Below are positions 39,689 through 43,650 of a DNA stretch of 43,650 nt, piece by piece. Source of the stretch: Mediannikoviicoccus sp037890055 (GTDB lineage Bacteria > Bacillota > Clostridia > Tissierellales > Peptoniphilaceae); the NCBI GenBank assembly GCA_037890055.1, contig JBBKBD010000017.1; one strand, given 5' to 3'. Both the position numbers and the translations under genes were made by a program. The stretch's first letter is position 1. The number at the start of each line of letters is the position of its first letter. The notes beneath the pieces are model-generated. The model did not search any database and was not told the origin of the DNA. It was given only the letters and a program-made list of their open reading frames with translations.

Positions 39689-40090
39689 TTATTTTTCCTC
39701 CTTGAATTGTTTTAATATATCTTTTAATTTTTCTGGTACTGGCAAACCTAAAGCTATAGAATTTTCTAAGATAGAAAGCCCTTCATTTGCTATATAAAAA
39801 AAGATGATGGCCGTTCTTATCATGGTTCCATCACCTTTAATTAAATTTACATCACATAGGTTTGCTATGCCTACAACTATAAAAATCATAATCTTTTTAG
39901 CTATTCCTTTAAATCCTATAGCTGAAGATAGTTTTCTTTCTACTCCCGCTCTTAAAACTCCAGTTATATAATCAGCTATTACAAAAGCAAGTAATGTGTA
40001 TATAAAAGCATCTATTTCGCCTAAGTAAAATCCTATATATCCACCAATTGCTACAAATATCACCTTGATTGTTTCTAGTAATTTATTCAT
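39689..40090 (-). CDS. Phage holin (TcdE/holin-4 family)
   Basis: The 133-residue protein has three to four membrane segments (VIFVAIGGYIGFYLG, FIYTLLAFVIADYITGVLRA, KIMIFIVVGIANLCD, TAIIFFYIANEGLSILE). It has the family signature ADYITGVLRA and a polar tail (PEKLKDILKQFKEEK). Such holins make the membrane lesion that lets the endolysin reach the wall. Holin and amidase genes abut, as in most phage lysis cassettes. Confidence 0.9.
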   Translation of the reverse strand: MNKLLETIKVIFVAIGGYIGFYLGEIDAFIYTLLAFVIADYITGVLRAGVERKLSSAIGFKGIAKKIMIFIVVGIANLCDVNLIKGDGTMIRTAIIFFYIANEGLSILENSIALGLPVPEKLKDILKQFKEEK

Positions 40091-40091
40091 A

Positions 40092-41471
40092 TTATTCCTC
40101 CTCTGTTAAGGTATATGTTATTTTCATTGTTTTATCTGCTGTTTTTAATATTGGACTAGATAAGTTATTAATTGTTCCAAGATAGGGAGTGTGAAGAAAT
40201 AAAAGTTTATAAAATCTTTCCTCATAACCTCCAAACCCTATTGCAAATGGACCAATTGTCTGTGCCTCCATCATTAAGTTATCTATTCCACTACCATTAA
40301 AATCTTTGACATTATTTACTATCACTTGGTCATTTTTATCAATAACAAACTCATAACCTAGTATATAATCTCCCCATTTGTATAAATAGTTGTATTCACC
40401 ACTATACCTACTTGTATTGACTTTTTTACCTAATTCAATAATAGATATATCCACAGGATTATTAATATTAATTTTATAGATTTTATCTCTATTAAATATA
40501 TTAATTGAATATAGGTATCCATTTTTTATACAGCTATATTTATATCTATGGCAATAACTTCTATCTTTTTCATAGTAATTTCCTAAGTCATCAAGTCTTA
40601 TTCCATTTAATGACCATTCATCTGTCTTCGTGGTATAATCACTTTTATTAATCTTTAATCTTATTAGCTTATCTCTATTAGTCCCAAATCCATACCAATA
40701 CCCATCCTCTCCATCATAAAAGCAACATTCATTCCAAGTGCCTATCTTGCTGAAAAACTCTGATACATCAATAGTAATTCTTTCCTCAGCTTTGTAGCCT
40801 TTAGTATAAATAGGATCATTTAATCCTATGCTTGTTAATGGCTCTTTTAGCTTTACCAATTCAATCGATTTATTATTTAGTGGCCATATTGATACTATTG
40901 TGTTCGACTTAAAATCTATCTCAACACATCCATTATAACAATCTGAAACCTCACGCTTTTTATATAAAGATGTACTATTTAATAATAAAAAATGGTCTTT
41001 TCCATGAGTATCTCCATAAAAGTATTTACCACCTCTGTAGTGTGTAAGTGCTATTGATGATATTCTTACATTAGCTTGAGAGGTTGAAAAGTCCCATACA
41101 AATTTATATCCATTTTCAAGTGGAGTTGTTTCTGTTAAATTAGCTGAGCCTCTTCTTGGAGCATCTGTCTGATTTACGTCATTTGACGCATACCCAATTA
41201 TCTGATTATCAGATGGGGCAAATATCTTTTCTGGATTTTCTTCCAGTTTATCTTCAAAAAGAAGAACTCCACCATAGCATTTATTAGCTATAGGAAATAT
41301 CTCCTTCCAAAATTCTACTTTCTTACCATCATCTATTGGATACATAAGCCCCATAGGATTTAATCTTAATAAATCTGGCACAGCATTCGTAATTAAGTTT
41401 TCATCTTCATATATTTCTTTCTTATTAGTAATCACATCAGTTAGTTCAATGACTGATTTACCCTTGAGCAT
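40092..41471 (-). CDS. Phage tail-associated structural protein (possible fibre or baseplate)
   Basis: The chosen ATG at 41469-41471 has an ideal AAGGAGG, giving 459 residues beginning MLKGKSVIELTDVITNKKEI. The N-terminal about 150 residues (DLLRLNPMGLMYPIDD, GYASNDVNQTDAPRRGSANL) are a type seen in phage tail proteins of Firmicutes. The rest is Tyr- and Asn-rich with several Trp, suggesting beta-propeller or fibre-like strands. It overlaps the tail gene upstream by 14 bp and lies just before the holin. It may bind the host surface; the exact role is unknown. Confidence 0.6.
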   Translation of the reverse strand: MLKGKSVIELTDVITNKKEIYEDENLITNAVPDLLRLNPMGLMYPIDDGKKVEFWKEIFPIANKCYGGVLLFEDKLEENPEKIFAPSDNQIIGYASNDVNQTDAPRRGSANLTETTPLENGYKFVWDFSTSQANVRISSIALTHYRGGKYFYGDTHGKDHFLLLNSTSLYKKREVSDCYNGCVEIDFKSNTIVSIWPLNNKSIELVKLKEPLTSIGLNDPIYTKGYKAEERITIDVSEFFSKIGTWNECCFYDGEDGYWYGFGTNRDKLIRLKINKSDYTTKTDEWSLNGIRLDDLGNYYEKDRSYCHRYKYSCIKNGYLYSINIFNRDKIYKININNPVDISIIELGKKVNTSRYSGEYNYLYKWGDYILGYEFVIDKNDQVIVNNVKDFNGSGIDNLMMEAQTIGPFAIGFGGYEERFYKLLFLHTPYLGTINNLSSPILKTADKTMKITYTLTEEE

Positions 41472-43329
41472 TTTCTTCCTCCTTATCTTTAAATTCTGTA
41501 GTGATTCCTTCCTTGTATTTTCCAAGTATCAATCCTTGATATTTAAATCTTCCTACCTTTTCATTAATTACTAGTGGTCTTGGGACTTGTCTTTCTACTT
41601 TGTATTCAGACTTCAACTTTCTAATCAGGAATGAATGACTAAGTTCTATTAACTTCCAAGATTCATCAATCATAATCTTTCCATCCCATGATGCTGTAGA
41701 ACCAAGCGACTGACCAGATATAGCTGCTAGAGCGTTATCTTTTCCAATCATAGCCTTACCTGATTCAAGCCTAATCAGTACCGAGAAATTGTTCATAGTC
41801 TTTTCCTGTAGTTTAGTTAGTGGATAGAAAAGATTTAGAATGTGGTCACCACTTAAGTAGGTTTCTTTTGGAATGTGATGTTCTATTTTCGTATCATTGA
41901 AAACATAAGTAATAACTATCCTTGTTGGTATTTCTGTGTTTTCAATAAAGTCTAATTCCTCTACTTCTTCTTTTTCTTCAAACTTTGGAGGAACAGACGA
42001 TTTTCCTTCTTCATTTAAAATCTCTACTTGTTTCTTAACCTTCCTTGATATCTTTCTAGTTTTTTCTTCAGTATCACAAATTATATTTAACAAGATAGAT
42101 GCATTAAAAATTGCCTCCGTTTCTTTATTGGAGGCAAATTCTATACGAATTATTGGTGTATCTGTTATGGAAAGATTAAAGGCAGAATAGTTTGAATAGG
42201 CATGAACTACTAATTTTTCAGATTCAATTTGATTTAACAGTCCTACTATATTCTTATCATTCTTACTCTTAGCTTTAGATAAATAGGGATTTTTTCCTAC
42301 ACCAAGAATTCTATGCTTGCTATTTATCTTGTATTCTATGTCAGTGATAAGCCCTTCAATCTTCTCTTCTGCATATGAAATAGCTATTCTATCTCCTACA
42401 TCCATGCTTGGATCTCCTATGGTTACCATATCAAAAGGTGTATGATGAATCTTACAAATTTCTGTTAATAGGCTTTCACACATTCTTTTTCTTTTTTCTG
42501 GAAGTCCTAACTGCATCAGTGGGTTTATTCCAAGATTCATAGTTAGTCCATCGTCATTTTCTAAAGAGTAGTATTCAGCTATTTTAGTCTTTGCATTTGT
42601 TGAGTTAATAGCTGTATATCTTGTCTTAAAATCTGATATTGATGAAGAAAATCTTTCTCTCGTTTTGACTTCGGTTGATATGTTTTCTGCATACTTTTTT
42701 AAAACCAATTTACCATCACGAGAAACTTGTGCAAAAGCCCCAAGGGTCGATGATATATAGTGTATAAAGTCCCTGTATGTTTCTATATCGTGGTCTTGAT
42801 AAATAGCTAGGACTTCCTCACCATTTTCAAAAGCTTTTACCTCTTCTTCCGTCATTCCTAATTCTACCTTACACTTCTCACATGATAATTTAAGTAATTC
42901 AAAAGCCGTACCAAAGGTATCCGTAACTGGGAAGTTCTTATCAAACCTAAGCATATAGTCATAGCCTTTTAGTTCTAAAATTTTCTTAGACCTATTTGCC
43001 TCAGTAACATCAAAGATTCCCATCGGTATGGTTTCAATCTTTTTATTTTCTAATTCTTGGTGGTAAAAAAGTTCTAGCTTTGAATCCTCTAAAGAATACC
43101 TATCTATATCTGAAAAAAGACTGATTCCAAACTCTCCAGCATAAACTGTACCTATTTCAAGTTCAGAAGATCCAGAGCATGAACGATGAATGTATCCAGA
43201 CCCTTTAAGAATATCTTTATTGGTAAAGGGAATGATTGTTTCATCTTTTAATATGATATTCCCCGTCCAGTAAAATTTACGAGAATTCTTTTTGATTGCT
43301 GTTTTATATTCATTGCTTGTTAGATACAT
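41458..43329 (-). CDS. Phage tail protein (baseplate/tail-tip type)
   Basis: The 623-residue protein starts MYLTSNEYKTAIKKNSRKFY at an ATG with GGAGGA, which overlaps the previous stop (TGATG). The first about 370 residues are the conserved tail region (GSGYIHRSCSGSSELEIGTV, then ILELKGYDYMLRFDKNFPVT and MDVGDRIAISYAEEKIEGLI). The rest is less conserved and carries a Glu/Lys-rich linker near residues 460-480. It is a tail-tip or endopeptidase-like assembly protein by position between distal tail and fibre genes. No enzymatic motif is certain. Confidence 0.7.
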   Translation of the reverse strand: MYLTSNEYKTAIKKNSRKFYWTGNIILKDETIIPFTNKDILKGSGYIHRSCSGSSELEIGTVYAGEFGISLFSDIDRYSLEDSKLELFYHQELENKKIETIPMGIFDVTEANRSKKILELKGYDYMLRFDKNFPVTDTFGTAFELLKLSCEKCKVELGMTEEEVKAFENGEEVLAIYQDHDIETYRDFIHYISSTLGAFAQVSRDGKLVLKKYAENISTEVKTRERFSSSISDFKTRYTAINSTNAKTKIAEYYSLENDDGLTMNLGINPLMQLGLPEKRKRMCESLLTEICKIHHTPFDMVTIGDPSMDVGDRIAISYAEEKIEGLITDIEYKINSKHRILGVGKNPYLSKAKSKNDKNIVGLLNQIESEKLVVHAYSNYSAFNLSITDTPIIRIEFASNKETEAIFNASILLNIICDTEEKTRKISRKVKKQVEILNEEGKSSVPPKFEEKEEVEELDFIENTEIPTRIVITYVFNDTKIEHHIPKETYLSGDHILNLFYPLTKLQEKTMNNFSVLIRLESGKAMIGKDNALAAISGQSLGSTASWDGKIMIDESWKLIELSHSFLIRKLKSEYKVERQVPRPLVINEKVGRFKYQGLILGKYKEGITTEFKDKEEENAQG

Positions 43330-43650
43330 CAATATTCCTCCAATGAAAAAGATACTTCCCACAGTCCTTTATAAGAAGTATCTTTTATTAGTTTAACTTG
43401 AAACTTGTCTATATACATTTGTGCCTCTTTTAGTTCCAACGTTTCTGTATCTAAGAATTTAACTTTAAGATTAGACTTGTTAGCAAGACTACTCAATGTC
43501 TTTACAAGTTTAGGGCTACAAGAAAAACTTACAGATATACTCGCTACTTTGTTTCTAACAATATCTCTCTGAATAGTCCCTGCCTCTGTCTCTCCTCCAG
43601 TATCTGCCTCTATATCTCTAAACTCCAAATCATAAGTATTTGGTAGTGGC
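43329..43650 (-). CDS. Phage tail-region protein, DUF6711-like (5' end outside the window)
   Basis: The frame stays open to the right edge, so the real start lies outside. The visible part reads PLPNTYDLEFRDIEADTGGE near the edge, then RDIVRNKVASISVSFSCSPK, VKTLSSLANKSNLKVKFLD and WEVSFSLEEY. This resembles small phage proteins near the tail (DUF6711-type, P-L-P-N then a GETG turn). It is the gene ahead of the tail-tip gene, with overlapping stop and start codons. An internal TTG at about 43628 could be taken for a start, but the sequence before it fits the family. Confidence 0.65.
   Translation of the reverse strand, partial: PLPNTYDLEFRDIEADTGGETEAGTIQRDIVRNKVASISVSFSCSPKLVKTLSSLANKSNLKVKFLDTETLELKEAQMYIDKFQVKLIKDTSYKGLWEVSFSLEEY

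Overview
The window is low-GC Firmicute DNA, with A/T-rich third positions, strong AGGAGG-type ribosome binding sites and almost every gene on the minus strand. The mobile-element gene set and the erm(TR)-type Erm(A) methyltransferase suggest an anaerobic Gram-positive coccus of the Finegoldia/Anaerococcus/Peptoniphilus kind. That host assignment is inference; no chromosomal marker gene is visible.

Layout, following transcription from right to left. (1) 43650-38827: late genes of a prophage (tail proteins, a possible fibre, holin, amidase), closed by a strong terminator. (2) 38745-34612: a TetR repressor with a palindromic operator and two half-ABC exporters, closed by a terminator. (3) 34516-30491: the integration end of an integrative conjugative element (ICE): two small ORFs and three serine-recombinase genes, the middle one lacking a catalytic domain. 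(4) 29787-20288: a mosaic resistance region holding a nucleotidyltransferase, a methyltransferase, ant(6)-Ia, sat4, aph(3')-IIIa, a frameshifted WYL regulator, a RibD-like reductase, a recombinase remnant, erm(A)/erm(TR) with a two-peptide attenuator, a truncated aminoglycoside phosphotransferase, a cytidine deaminase and a metallo-hydrolase. A broken rumA 3' end lies at 20276-20140. (5) 19909-1: the replication and conjugation module of the ICE (RepA_N, DnaC-like ATPase, PcfB/DUF3801, antirepressor, VirD4/TraG, small ORFs, SSB-like protein, Maff2), running off the left edge.

The coupling-protein gene traG is split in two by a separate transposon of about 13.4 kb (2670-16116). Deleting it at the shared TCCTG (a GA dinucleotide on the coding strand) restores an in-frame TraG of about 598 residues. 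The nested element carries its own TndX/TnpX-type large serine recombinase, MobA/MobL relaxase with a recognisable oriT, replication protein, second PcfB/DUF3801 protein, DUF1016 nuclease, DUF3847 protein, sigma-like regulator and TnpW-like protein. Its cargo operon is TetR, then a dikinase with rifampin-phosphotransferase domain order, then a MATE efflux pump. While inserted, it should disable the conjugation of its host ICE unless it excises.

Two patterns cross the boundary between the nested element and its host ICE. Ten genes or mini-genes share a leader made of an intrinsic-terminator hairpin, a T-tract, a short ATTTGAA-like spacer, the RBS and the start codon. A 23-bp iteron array lies inside the ICE repA gene, and nearly the same array lies in non-coding DNA of the nested element. 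The replication proteins of the two elements also share a C-terminal domain. Together these suggest related replication and expression control in two elements that now sit one inside the other.
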